A stretch of 64,000 nt of DNA, from NCBI RefSeq assembly GCF_041381155.1, contig NC_091144.1, positions 5,861,501 through 5,925,500 of the forward strand. Direction: 5' to 3'. Of this stretch, positions 48,301-53,554 are shown piece after piece. The stretch comes from Argopecten irradians. Its lineage: Eukaryota > Mollusca > Bivalvia > Pectinida > Pectinidae. The first letter of the stretch is position 1. Each line of letters starts with the position of its first letter. Made by a program: the position numbers and the translations under genes. The notes under the pieces were generated by a model that was not told the DNA's origin, made no database searches, and saw nothing but the letters and a program-made list of their open reading frames with translations.

Positions 48301-48674
48301 GTAAATAGGTCTATTCAGAACTTCAATTTCTAGCACTACGAATAATCTATTTTTAAAATAAAAAACATGTAAAGAACACGTTTTTTGTTGGTTATCACAG
48401 ATGATTTGATTACGATTCGTCTCTTGGAATTCCCTGCATCCTTCGTAAACTGTGATGCATGTGGCCATATGTTGCACTGCCACATCGTCAAGTTAATAAG
48501 GTTACTATGAAAATGTTTGTCAAATGACAAATGGATACTTCTAGATTAAAATAAGATTTCATGGTAAAACTTACTTTTATTGGCTAATTTCAAAGCTCTT
48601 TCAAATTCCTGATTCTGTCCAAACTTCTTCAATTCGGCATATAGAGCCGGTATACTCTGCTGAGCCTGTGCCAT
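30161..48674 (-). CDS. SRP72: Signal recognition particle subunit SRP72, 20 coding exons
   Basis: SRP72 binds SRP68 and 7SL RNA in the signal recognition particle, which targets ribosomes making secretory proteins to the ER. Minus-strand exons in transcript order are 48674-48575, 47842-47725, 47299-47179, 47008-46943, 44037-43960, 43169-43058, 42729-42654, 42512-42432, 40541-40484, 40223-40092, 37976-37848, 37527-37390, 36653-36558, 36258-36155, 35673-35596, 34990-34853, 34225-34176, 33931-33824, 31894-31852 and 30326-30161. They total 1992 nt or 663 aa (human about 671), and all phases close without a stop. Landmarks are the N-terminal TPR-rich part (KKFGQNQEFERALKLANK, FEKAYCEYRLNR, ELCYNMACYLIGR, RTEEALSIYNQV, DQNVFDSKKK), HTLAQLISAYSQFDPEKA, the SRP72 RNA-binding motif DPERWVPRRERSYYRG (about residues 570-585), a Ser/Pro-rich stretch SSPRPGSAPSP, and a lysine-rich tail ending GSKW. 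Intron 11 is GC-AG. Intron 4 holds a DNA transposon, and several introns hold arrays copied from exon edges. Confidence 0.97.
30594..31664. mobile_element. Non-autonomous element with internal tandem repeats (pearl/Helitron-like candidate)
   Basis: The left end is ACAACAAGAGGCCCAGAGG. The interior is about five diverged units of 130-190 bp with AAAGGATTAACCTCTATT, GGGCCCCGCCCCTCCTGCCC, a G run, and AGAACTCTATGACTAGTAGC. The right end has a stem TCACCGGCCC/GGGCTAGGTGA followed by TCTAAAAA. The element at about 38239-39823 shares the CAAGAGGCCC start and AGGTGACCTAAAA end. A short-end, tandem-core, hairpin-CTAA design fits pearl-type Helitron derivatives described in bivalves; that assignment is inference. 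It lies in SRP72 intron 19. Confidence 0.6.
31139..31167 (+). repeat. G homopolymer run of about 29
   Basis: An uninterrupted run of G inside one unit of the surrounding element; other units have 4-9 G at the same place, and 30969-30988 has G runs broken by an A. The exact length is doubtful because such runs are hard to sequence. Confidence 0.85.
31852..31894 (-). CDS. SRP72: SRP72 coding exon 19
   Basis: Acceptor TGTTTTCAG and donor AT|GTAAGT. It encodes (G)KGTQGSASVPSGD(M), matching the vertebrate IGKGTQGA segment. It is 43 nt long. Confidence 0.92.
32125..32516. repeat. Possible interspersed element with GGTCC/GGACC motifs
   Basis: The left side contains GCAGTGTTCTCCTTTAAGG and the right side, reverse-complemented, CAGTGTTGGAAATTAACG. 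The interior repeats GGACCAGCT and TTGCCGGTCA motifs. The ends are only weakly inverted, so the boundaries and class are uncertain. It lies in SRP72 intron 18. Confidence 0.35.
33824..33931 (-). CDS. SRP72: SRP72 coding exon 18 (RNA-binding motif)
   Basis: Acceptor CTCAATTTCAG and donor TTG|GTGAGG. It encodes KLPKNLDAEVDPERWVPRRE, then RSYYRGKRKDKKKD. The PERW-PxRERSYYRG signature is the conserved SRP72 7SL RNA-binding segment. Confidence 0.97.
34176..34225 (-). CDS. SRP72: SRP72 coding exon 17
   Basis: Acceptor ATTTCTTAG and donor AAGG|GTAGGT. It encodes SGDMIIQKARRKKKKK(G), the lysine-rich segment before KLPKN. Confidence 0.9.
34365..34840 (-). mobile_element. Two copies of a tRNA-derived SINE in a local duplication
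   Basis: On the minus strand both copies show a Pol III A box (TAGCTTGATCGG in the copy near 34790) and a B box (GAGTTCGATCCC near 34735). They are followed by GCAGAGGCAGGTATTAAAT and TTGTAAATCCTGCAC. Copy 1 spans about 34415-34565 and copy 2 about 34680-34830. A diverged copy of the SRP72 exon 16 3' edge (TATCTATACATACGG...GAGTCCCTGA) sits at about 34368-34412, suggesting that the duplication included the exon edge. Confidence 0.7.
34853..34990 (-). CDS. SRP72: SRP72 coding exon 16
   Basis: Acceptor AACTGTGCCAG and donor ACC|GTACGT. It encodes VSRDLPSVKTLAQNVDVDAV, then EAAFSTLGPKYMKRAQKSET and QPSPGP, matching the family's LPSSDSM..KVDVEALE....YIRKK stretch. Confidence 0.9.
34995..35510. 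repeat. Tandem repeat with two alternating unit types in SRP72 intron 15
   Basis: About ten units of 47-53 bp alternate between TATCACTCAAACAAAAACAT...AGTTCTTATAACTTCT and TATCACTCAAACCAAAACTT...TTAGGTACTTCT. It begins within about 10 bp of the exon 16 acceptor, so it makes up the whole upstream splice region but includes no exon bases. Confidence 0.88.
35596..35673 (-). CDS. SRP72: SRP72 coding exon 15
   Basis: Acceptor GGTCTTTCCAG-type and donor TT|GTATCC (weak). It encodes SQPNDPHTLAQLISAYSQFD and PEKAQ(F). The join to exon 16 gives PEKAQFVSRDLPS, the same length as the vertebrate PEKAKALSKHLPS, which supports the weak donor. Confidence 0.92.
36155..36258 (-). CDS. SRP72: SRP72 coding exon 14
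   Basis: Acceptor GTTTTGTAG and donor AG|GTAACC. It encodes PNSSDHLLMTRENANFQLKN, then GNPQQAAAMLEDLR(R), aligned with LSLIREAANFKLKYGRKKEAISDLQQL. Confidence 0.95.
36558..36653 (-). CDS. SRP72: SRP72 coding exon 13
   Basis: Acceptor TTTGTTACAG and donor CAG|GTAACT. It encodes VSALVTLYMSQEDNDSASDV, then LDRTVKWYQKHQ (family: VSALVTMYSHEEDIDSAIEVF...WYQNHQ). Confidence 0.96.
36985..37205 (+). mobile_element. tRNA-derived SINE
   Basis: The head has an A box in TAGTGTAGTGGTTAAGCC and a B box GGGTTTGATCC, then ACATGGGTTTTCTTCAGGTA followed by ACTCCAGTTTC. The latter resembles the conserved central domain I recall from mollusc SINEs (GGGTTTTC...GTACTCCGGTTTCC). The tail boundary is unclear. It lies in SRP72 intron 12. 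Confidence 0.72.
37222..37389 (-). repeat. 70-bp repeat copying the SRP72 exon 12 donor edge
   Basis: Two copies, with GTACGT donors at about 37241-37250 and 37311-37320, precede the authentic one at 37381-37390 in plus coordinates. Each includes about 34 nt of the exon 12 3' end (minus: GTCCCTGGGGGACCTACA..., then CCAGGCGTG|GTACGT) with small substitutions. The period is exactly 70 bp. Confidence 0.92.
37390..37527 (-). CDS. SRP72: SRP72 coding exon 12
   Basis: Acceptor GACTTTACAG and donor GTG|GTACGT. It encodes DYAKAHPEQSVKIHLASAQI, HLIHGEVYQACDDLKSLGDL and QYRPGV. The join to exon 13 (PGV|VSALV) fits the vertebrate KPGMVSALV. Confidence 0.95.
37848..37976 (-). CDS. SRP72: SRP72 coding exon 11 (GC donor)
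   Basis: Acceptor TTGTTTACAG. It encodes GEQCHTLAARLKTQFPDLST, PVLVDAAQYVKDKDYKRAIQ and LMQ. The exon ends CAG|GCAAGT, a non-canonical GC donor, and the join LMQ|DYAKAHPEQ aligns without a gap to LLQEFSDQHPEN in vertebrates. Confidence 0.93.
38239..39823. mobile_element. Second non-autonomous element with internal tandem repeats
   Basis: The left end is AACAAGAGGCCCATGGGCCT (with a perfect 14-bp palindrome AGGCCCATGGGCCT), then GGTCACCTGAG. The right end is CTCAGGTGACCTAAAA, so GGTCACCTGAG is an exact 11-bp inverted repeat of the right side. The interior is about four diverged units of 370-400 bp, each with TTTGACCCCTTTTGGCCCC, a CCCCTGGG...GTCA block, TTCCTATGAAAACTAAGCAA and GTGTTTTCCC. 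It is in SRP72 intron 10. Confidence 0.65.
40092..40223 (-). CDS. SRP72: SRP72 coding exon 10
   Basis: Acceptor GTTTTTGTAG and donor CAG|GTAAGT. It encodes DQNVFDSKKKMKSATSDNLK, HKLTTRQRQSININQCLLHL and HTNQ, matching DQNVFDSKKKVKL...KLSKKQLQAIEFNKALLAMYTNQ. Confidence 0.97.
40484..40541 (-). CDS. SRP72: SRP72 coding exon 9
   Basis: Acceptor TTATTTTTCAG and donor AAG|GTAAGC. It encodes PSDAGISAVASNNIVTLNK (family: PTDVGLLAVIANNIITINK). Fifty-eight nt. Confidence 0.96.
40782..42431 (-). repeat. 118-bp minisatellite made of SRP72 exon 8 donor-edge copies
   Basis: About 14 units follow exon 8 in intron 8. Each carries, on the minus strand, the last 31-33 nt of exon 8 (CTTAGTATCTATAACCAGGT, then GATGAAACACAA) and an intact donor GTAAGTAATA. 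About 80 bp of C-rich (plus strand) spacer follows, with CCCCATCCCCACCACCACCA. Units are nearly identical; two subtypes differ at TATATATAC versus TATAGATAC. The 5'-most exon copy is the authentic exon. Confidence 0.96.
42432..42512 (-). CDS. SRP72: SRP72 coding exon 8 (TPR)
   Basis: Acceptor TTTGTTGACAG and donor AA|GTAAGT. It encodes VQLAFVLQKLQRTEEALSIY, then NQVMKH (family: GQMAYILQLQGRTEEALQLYNQIIK). Its last 32 nt seed the adjacent array. Confidence 0.97.
42654..42729 (-). CDS. SRP72: SRP72 coding exon 7
   Basis: The acceptor used is TTTGTGTAG at 42730, not the TGCAG 10 nt further in; only the former keeps frame and gives (V)YCRKMFEDDSEVTEEEIED, then ELAII(R), aligned to DLCRRSLSED...EEDPQAELAIIHG. 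Donor AAG|GTAGGA-type, phase 2. Confidence 0.93.
43058..43169 (-). CDS. SRP72: SRP72 coding exon 6
   Basis: Acceptor ATTTTAACAG and donor AAG|GTAATT. It encodes EDPGLQEESYELCYNMACYL, then IGRKDFKGAEKKLRKAE (family: GTHELCYNTACALIGQGQLNQAMKILQKAE). Confidence 0.96.
43960..44037 (-). CDS. SRP72: SRP72 coding exon 5
   Basis: Acceptor TTACATTTTAG and donor ATG|GTAAGT. It encodes DDYDEERETNLSAVLASRQL and WDEVDM; DDYDEERxTNLSAV is strongly conserved. Confidence 0.97.
44217..44308. repeat. 79-bp minisatellite unit left of the transposon
   Basis: One unit (CATTTCAGAACCAGAATAAG, TGCCTGATAACACATTTGGA, TTACTCTTGTTCAGAGACCT, GACCAGTCCATTATA) that belongs with the array 46095-46460. The transposon insertion splits the array here. 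Confidence 0.9.
44309..46094 (+). mobile_element. pogo/Tigger-type DNA transposon, internally deleted, TA target duplication
   Basis: The ends are inverted: left AAGTCAAACCTCGATGATTC; right, reverse-complemented, CAGTCAAACCTTGATGTATC. Both are followed by further ATCGAA-type subterminal repeats and GGTCCC. TA flanks both ends (44307-44308 and 46095-46096). Removing the element plus one TA rejoins the 79-bp minisatellite unit (CCATTATAATACATT) perfectly, so the boundaries are firm. The internal ORF (44726-45421) encodes only the transposase C-terminal part, so the 1.8-kb copy cannot be autonomous. It sits in SRP72 intron 4, opposite in sense to the gene. Confidence 0.9.
44726..45421 (+). pseudogene. 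Truncated pogo/Tigger-like transposase (C-terminal part)
   Basis: The 231-aa open frame contains EPMDQGVIRNFKGHYRKLMI and a NCFGHSGF motif, both typical of the C-terminal end of the pogo/Tigger/CENPB-type DDE domain (PLDQGVI..FK.YYR, NCW.HAGF). An acidic tail follows, with a run of ten Asp, and then an Ile/Phe-rich end (TTMEDFFGNF). The N-terminal CENPB-type DNA-binding domain and most of the DDE catalytic core are missing, and only about 400 bp separate the left end from the ATG. The frame is intact, so it could be young, but a functional transposase is not expected. Family assignment is from memory of motifs. Confidence 0.75.
46095..46460. repeat. 79-bp minisatellite, about 4.6 copies, right of the transposon
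   Basis: Units TTATAATACATTTTAGAACC, AGAATAAGTGCCTGATAACA, CATTTGGATTACTCTTGTTC, AGAGACCTGACCAGTCCAT. It is continuous with the unit at 44217-44308 when the transposon is removed. The frame-compatible repeat peptide on the minus strand is an artefact. Confidence 0.93.
46500..46942 (-). repeat. 44-bp minisatellite made of SRP72 exon 4 donor-edge copies
   Basis: About ten units lie directly downstream of exon 4 (minus sense). Each contains the last 30-35 nt of exon 4 (minus: TACCAACTCTATAGAACTCT, CATCCAGAATTCAGAG) and, in most, an intact donor GTAGGTGTT or GTATGTGTT. The unit next to the exon has lost the GT. Substitutions (AACTC/AGTTC/AGCTC) distinguish units. Confidence 0.95.
46943..47008 (-). 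CDS. SRP72: SRP72 coding exon 4
   Basis: The acceptor is TATGTTTTAG at 47009-47010, with a second ACAG 8 nt inside the exon that would shift frame. It encodes LYRMENYDECYQLYRTLIQN and SE (family: LYRLERYDECLAVYRDLVRNSQ). The donor is GAG|GTAGGT. Sixty-six nt. Confidence 0.95.
47179..47299 (-). CDS. SRP72: SRP72 coding exon 3
   Basis: Acceptor GTTTTGCAG and donor GTG|GTAAGT. It encodes (S)GLKFEKAYCEYRLNRTVE, then ALTTLRSVEKPDNRTNELLA and QV; FEKAYCEYRLNR is highly conserved. Confidence 0.97.
47270..47385 (-). repeat. 58-bp tandem duplication across the SRP72 exon 3 acceptor
   Basis: The 58 bp at 47270-47327 (first 30 nt of exon 3 plus acceptor and upstream intron, minus sense) are repeated at 47328-47385 without a difference that I can see. 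The transcript therefore meets an identical decoy acceptor 58 nt before the true one. Confidence 0.95.
47725..47842 (-). CDS. SRP72: SRP72 coding exon 2
   Basis: The acceptor is CACTTTTAG at 47843-47844; a second ACAG lies 8 nt inside and would give a stop. It encodes (I)LQEDAGETAAFHCKVVCL, then SKLDKFDEALTALHKGKAHA(R) (family: ILQINKDDVTALHCKVVCLIQNGSFKEAL). The donor is AAG|GTAATG. Confidence 0.95.
48575..48674 (-). CDS. SRP72: SRP72 coding exon 1 (start)
   Basis: ATG at 48674-48672. It encodes MAQAQQSIPALYAELKKFGQ, then NQEFERALKLANK; the vertebrate start reads VPALWSEVNRYGQNGDFTRALKTVNK. The donor is AAAA|GTAAGT (phase 1). This is the first ATG with family similarity. Confidence 0.96.
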
Positions 48675-49455
48675 TTTTCACTCACTTCAGAGAACGGAAG
48701 TCTGGACCCGTGACTAATATACAGAACGGAGAAGAAAATACGGACTGAAATTCCGGAATGCTTAGGGCAAAAAAATGTGTCTTTGATTTATAAGATATAT
48801 TTGCAAGTTTTAAATATCACCATTTGATTCTATATCATTGATATGACATATCATTATTGTTTTAATAACAAGAACCAGATTTCTATTCTTTTACATGTCA
48901 AATGTATCTATTCTTCTTCTTCCAGATCAAGAGTCAGACTCAAAGGGTTGAGTGCATTTGACTCCGGGAGATGGCATGGAATTTCACGTTGCTTATATGA
49001 TTTATAATAAAAATTGTCCCTTTATGGGTGGTAATTATTGGCAAGGGCAGACCTGGAGGGGTTCATGTTTGTTATGCTTGCTACTGAAGCTGGTAGGGAA
49101 TTCCAGTCTGAGATGGTTCTGGGAAAAACGAATATTTTATGTGATGGATTTATAGCCACTGTTTGTAAAAACATATATTACTAATAAGTATGTGAACAAT
49201 ATTTTTCATTTTACTTGATGACTCCTTTCATAATCATTTATTATTTCAAATTGTAATAGTGACTCCTTCTGTAAAAAATGACACATTTTTTTTTTATTTA
49301 ATGGTCTCTGTTTAAAAAAAAAATGATTTCAACTCATTTTATTACGTGATATAATATCATTAAATATCCAAACTTCTACAGTTGTGACCATCATTGACAG
49401 GAAAAGAGAGGGATCCTGATATTATTATTATTAAGTGTTGGCCTAGACAGGTTAT
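48675..49455. other. SRP72 promoter/5' flank, no gene recognised
   Basis: The SRP72 5' UTR and promoter must lie just right of 48674, but I see no convincing TATA or initiator element. The open frame at 48952-49155 may come from an interspersed repeat; it matches no protein family I can name. Confidence 0.4.
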
Positions 49456-49459
49456 TCTG

Positions 49460-49636
49460 TATATTACAGAGTTATCTGCCCTTGCCGGTGGACAGGTATA
49501 TTGATTATGACGTCTCATGTTTGCGAGTACGTGTAACATCATACTTTTCGGAGCAAACATCGTGAATTGCACTAAAAAAATAATGACGTAGCAATCAATA
49601 CCTACCCGCAAGAGAGCTAACTCTGAAACATGCAGA
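49460..49636. mobile_element. Short palindromic MITE, copy 2
   Basis: It is related to 9926-10090 along its length: ATTACAGAGTTATCTGCCC at the left, GACGTCTCATGTTTGCGAGT and AATAATGACGTAGCAATCAA inside, and CCCGCAAGAGAGCTAACTCT at the right. Outer ends form an imperfect inverted repeat of about 35 bp. Confidence 0.78.
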
Positions 49637-49670
49637 CAGAATTCTGTATTTCAATGGACCATACCAGTTA

Positions 49671-49887
49671 ATGGGACGGAATAATTCACATACCAAGTCA
49701 TAACCGATAAAGTTTGTGCGGGACTATTGGTTGTATTGGTGATGGAATGACGTCAAAAGATGATATCTCGCACTAACGTCATTTCAGCTGAAAGATTACA
49801 AGTAGTTATAAAGGTTCCATCACCTCTGGAGATACTAGTCCCGCACAAACCTTATGGTGTATCATGTGATATGTGAATAAGTCCCAT
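49671..49887. mobile_element. 217-bp MITE with TA target duplication
   Basis: The ends ATGGGAC and GTCCCAT are flanked by TA (49669-49670 and 49888-49889). The inverted repeats extend imperfectly for about 75 bp, sharing TTTGTGCGGGACTA and GGTGATGGAA with their complements. No coding capacity. TA duplication suggests a Tc1/mariner or PIF-like mobiliser. It lies only about 35 bp from the previous MITE. Confidence 0.85.
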
Positions 49888-50009
49888 TATATACAGAGTG
49901 TGTATGAATATATACATATCTAGATATAATTTAAATGGCTTATTCTGGTACATGTATAATGATATCTGGTTTAACCAAGTTCATGTTGTAATTGACGGCA
50001 TCCATTAAT

Positions 50010-52060
50010 TGACTCTTTCTGTTGTAACTGACACCTTCTGTTGTAATTGACATTCTCTGTTGTAACTGACATCCTCTGTTGTAAATTACATCATCTGTTG
50101 TAACTGACATCCTCTGTTGTAAATGACATCATCTGTTGTAAATTACATCATCTGTTGTAAATGACATCATCTGCTTTAAATGACACCTTCTGTAGAAATT
50201 TATTTTCTGTTGTAATTGACACCCTCTGTGTAATTGGCATCCTCTGTTGTAATTGACAGCCTCTGTTATAATTGACATCCTCTGTTGTAATTGGCATCCT
50301 CTGTTGTAATTGGCATTTGTTTTAATTGACATCCTCTGTTGTATTTGACACCCTCTGTTGTATTTGACATCCTCTGTAGTAATTGACATCCTCTGTTGTA
50401 TTTGACATTTGTTGTAACTGACATCCTCTTGATCTGTTGTATTTGACATCCTCTGTTGTCATTGACACCTTCTGTTGTAATTGACATCAGTTGTAATTGG
50501 CATCCTCTGTTGTAACTGACATCCTTTGTTGTAACTGACACCGTCTGTTGTAACTGGCACCGTCTGTTGTAACTAACACCTTCTGTTGTAATAGAAACCC
50601 TCTGATGTAACTGACACACTCTGTTGTAACTGACATCATCTGTTGTAATTGACACCTTCTGTAGAAATTTACTTTCTGCTGTAATTGACACTCTCTCTTG
50701 TAATTAATATCCTCTGTTGTAATTGATACCTTCTGTTGTAACTGACACCCTCTGTTGTAATTGCCACCCTCTGTTGTAATTGACACCCTCTGTTGTAACT
50801 GACACCCTCTGTTGTAACTGACACCCTCTGTTGTAACTGACACCCTCTGTTGTAACTGACACCCTCTGTTGTTATTGACATCCTCAGTTGTAATTGCCAC
50901 CCTCTGTTGTAACTGACATCCCTCTGTTGTAACTGACATCCTCTGTTGTAACTGACATTCTCTGTTGTTATTGACATCCTCTGTTGTATTTGACACCCTC
51001 TGTTGTATTTGACATCCTCTGTAGTAATTGGCATCCTCTGTTGTATTTGACATTTGTTGTAACTGACATCCTCTTGGTCTGTTGTATTTGACATCCTCTG
51101 TTGTCATTGACACCTTCTGTTGTAATTGACATCAGTTGTAATTGGCATCCTCTGTTGTAACTGACATCCTTTGTTGTAACTGACACCGTCTGTTGTAACT
51201 GGCAACGTCTGTTGTAACTAACACCTTCTGTTGTAATAGAAACCCTCTGATGTAACTGACACACTCTGTTGTAACTGACATCATCTGTTGTAATTGACAC
51301 CTTCTGTAGAAATTTACTTTCTGCTGTAATTGACACTCTCTCTTGTAATTAATATCCTCTGTTGTAATTGATACCTTCTGTTGTAACTGACACCCTCTGT
51401 TGTAATTGCCACCCTCTGTTGTAATTGATACCTTCTGTTGTAACTGACACCCTCTGTTGTAATTGACACCCTCTGTTGTAACTGACATCCTCTGTTGTAA
51501 CTGACACCCTCTGTTGTAACTGACACCCTCTGTTGTAACTGACACCCTCTGTTGTAACTGACATCCTCAGTTGTAATTGCCACCCTCTGTTGTAACTGAC
51601 ATCCCTCTGTTGTAACTGACATCCTCTGTTGTAACTGACACCCTCTGTTGTTATTGACATCCTCAGTTGTAATTGCCACCCTCTGTTGTAACTGACATCC
51701 CTCTGTTGTAACTGACATCCCTCTGTTGTAACTGACACCCTCTGTTGTAACTGACACCCTCTGTTGTAACTGACATCCTCTTGATCTGTTGTTATTTACA
51801 TCATCAGTTGTAATTGCCACCCTCTGTTGTAACTGACATCCCTCTGTTGTAACTGACATCCTCTGTTGTAACTGACATCCTCTTGATCTGTTGTTATTTA
51901 CATCATCAGTTGTAATTGCCACCCTCTGTTGTAATTGACACCCTCTGTTGTAATTAACACCCTCTGTTGTAATTGACACCTTCTGTAGAAATTTACTGTA
52001 TGCTGAAATTGACACTCTGTGTTGTAATTAATACCCTCTGTTGTAATAATAGTAGATGCC
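50010..52060. repeat. 19-bp minisatellite, about 105 copies, with a higher-order period near 645 bp
   Basis: The basic unit is ACACCCTCTGTTGTAACTG with many point variants. Landmark variants (for example GACATCAGTTGTAATTGGCA at 50483 and 51128, and CTGTAGAAATTTACTTTCTG at about 50660 and 51305) recur about 645 bp apart, indicating block duplication. A third diverged landmark is near 51983. The 19-bp period cycles through all frames, so the long minus-strand open frames are artefacts. Confidence 0.95.
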
Positions 52061-53056
52061 CACCTGTATTGGCAGAAAACTTTGTGAAATGTAAATACAA
52101 AATATCTGTTTGATTGCCGACCAGAAAAATTATAACTGAAACTTATATCCAACACAAATATATTTTATTCACACAAACATGTGTAGTTGTTTGTTTTATA
52201 TGTCATGATTTCACTTAAAACTGAATAATGGTATACCAACATGTGTCATATACCACTTCCACATCATAAACAACAAAATACTAGGATAGAACAGGGGCTT
52301 GTCACAAATCTCACACCTCTAGTCTGATATCTATAATGTGAGGTACAACCTTTGTACCAAGTCCCTGTGGTTTATTGGGATATACGTAAAATTATCTACA
52401 GTCAAACCTGTGTATAACGATCATGATCAGGCCACGTTAAACCAAGTAATAAATTAATTGCACACTGTCACACTACAAGAACTATAAACATATCAAAATC
52501 AAACCACATAATTGACGTGCTTGAAGGACAATGTTTTTAACACATGGTAAATCTAGCCTAGGTACTTACATGGTAAGTTGTACAACATCATAAATACAGA
52601 TAAATTCTGGTTTTAACAAAAACATGGTTAACAAAGCAGGGCATTATACTATGAACATAATAAATGTATACCCTGCACTAGAGTTAAGTCCCTTGATATA
52701 GTATATATAGTAACAAATGTTCTATTTACCATAAGTTTATATATAGCAACAAATGTTGTATTTAAGTCTTTTTTTTGCTTTTGTTTGTCCCCTCCTCAGT
52801 TTGGTTTTTCAATCAATATGATTGCTGGTGTTGAAACAAAGGTTCATGTGATGTACAATGGATTATTTTTCTAAATCAATACACAACATTGACGTCTCTA
52901 TTGTAACGTCATCAATAAGTCAGATTTTTGCGCCATTCTTGGATTTTCTCTTCATAGTATATGAAGAAAAAAAAATCTGCAAATCAGAGAGTTGGATTTA
53001 CCAGGTAGTATGAAAACAAATAAAAATGTATTATATGTATATGAAACATGCAGAAA
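52061..53056. other. Gene-free intergenic stretch
   Basis: AT-rich, no exon recognised. Contains a short direct duplication (AGTAACAAATGTTCTATTTA near 52709 and a variant near 52750). Confidence 0.5.
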
Positions 53057-53060
53057 TTAA

Positions 53061-53413
53061 AGATGCTCCACCGTCGACAGAGCATAAACGATACTCATTA
53101 TTTAACAGGAATTGGTGTTTAATTGTGTATATATATGTCTAATTAGCACAAAAATAATATGAAATAATTCATTTTGCGTTTTGTGCATGAGCAATCAGTA
53201 CTTCATTCCATATTGGCCATAATGCCAAGGAATTTTTTTCAGGATGCAATGAATTATTTTTAATATTTTTATGTTGAAGTAAAATTAGAAGCTCCAACTT
53301 TTCAATGGTGGTAATTATGTAAAGAAGTAACTTTTGTAACTGAAGAAAAATACTAAATCGTCTGCTCCTGTTTTTGATAGAAAAAAATACAATTTGTCAG
53401 CGGTGGAGCATCT
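53061..53413. mobile_element. 353-bp MITE with TTAA target duplication (piggyBac-like ends)
   Basis: The ends AGATGCTCCACCG and CGGTGGAGCATCT are exact inverted repeats (13 bp, then GACA/TGTC after a short mismatch). TTAA flanks both sides (53057-53060 and 53414-53417). The interior is AT-rich with no coding capacity. Confidence 0.88.
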
Positions 53414-53554
53414 TTAAACAAGAAAGATTCTATTATCTCCTACTGTAAGACAACACGGGATACAGAGAAATGTTCACAACACAGGTAAGTCTAGTGTTGT
53501 ACCTCAGACTTTGCAATCTGACACTGAACTTAGGATCACAACACATTTCATTCC

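Noticed and set aside
48952..49155. 67-codon plus-strand frame upstream of SRP72
   Set aside because: Looks like part of an interspersed repeat; no domain and no splice support.
50129..52155. Overlapping minus-strand open frames rich in TTEGVSYNRGCQLQQ
   Set aside because: A 19-bp unit free of stops on one strand gives such frames in all registers; not protein-coding.
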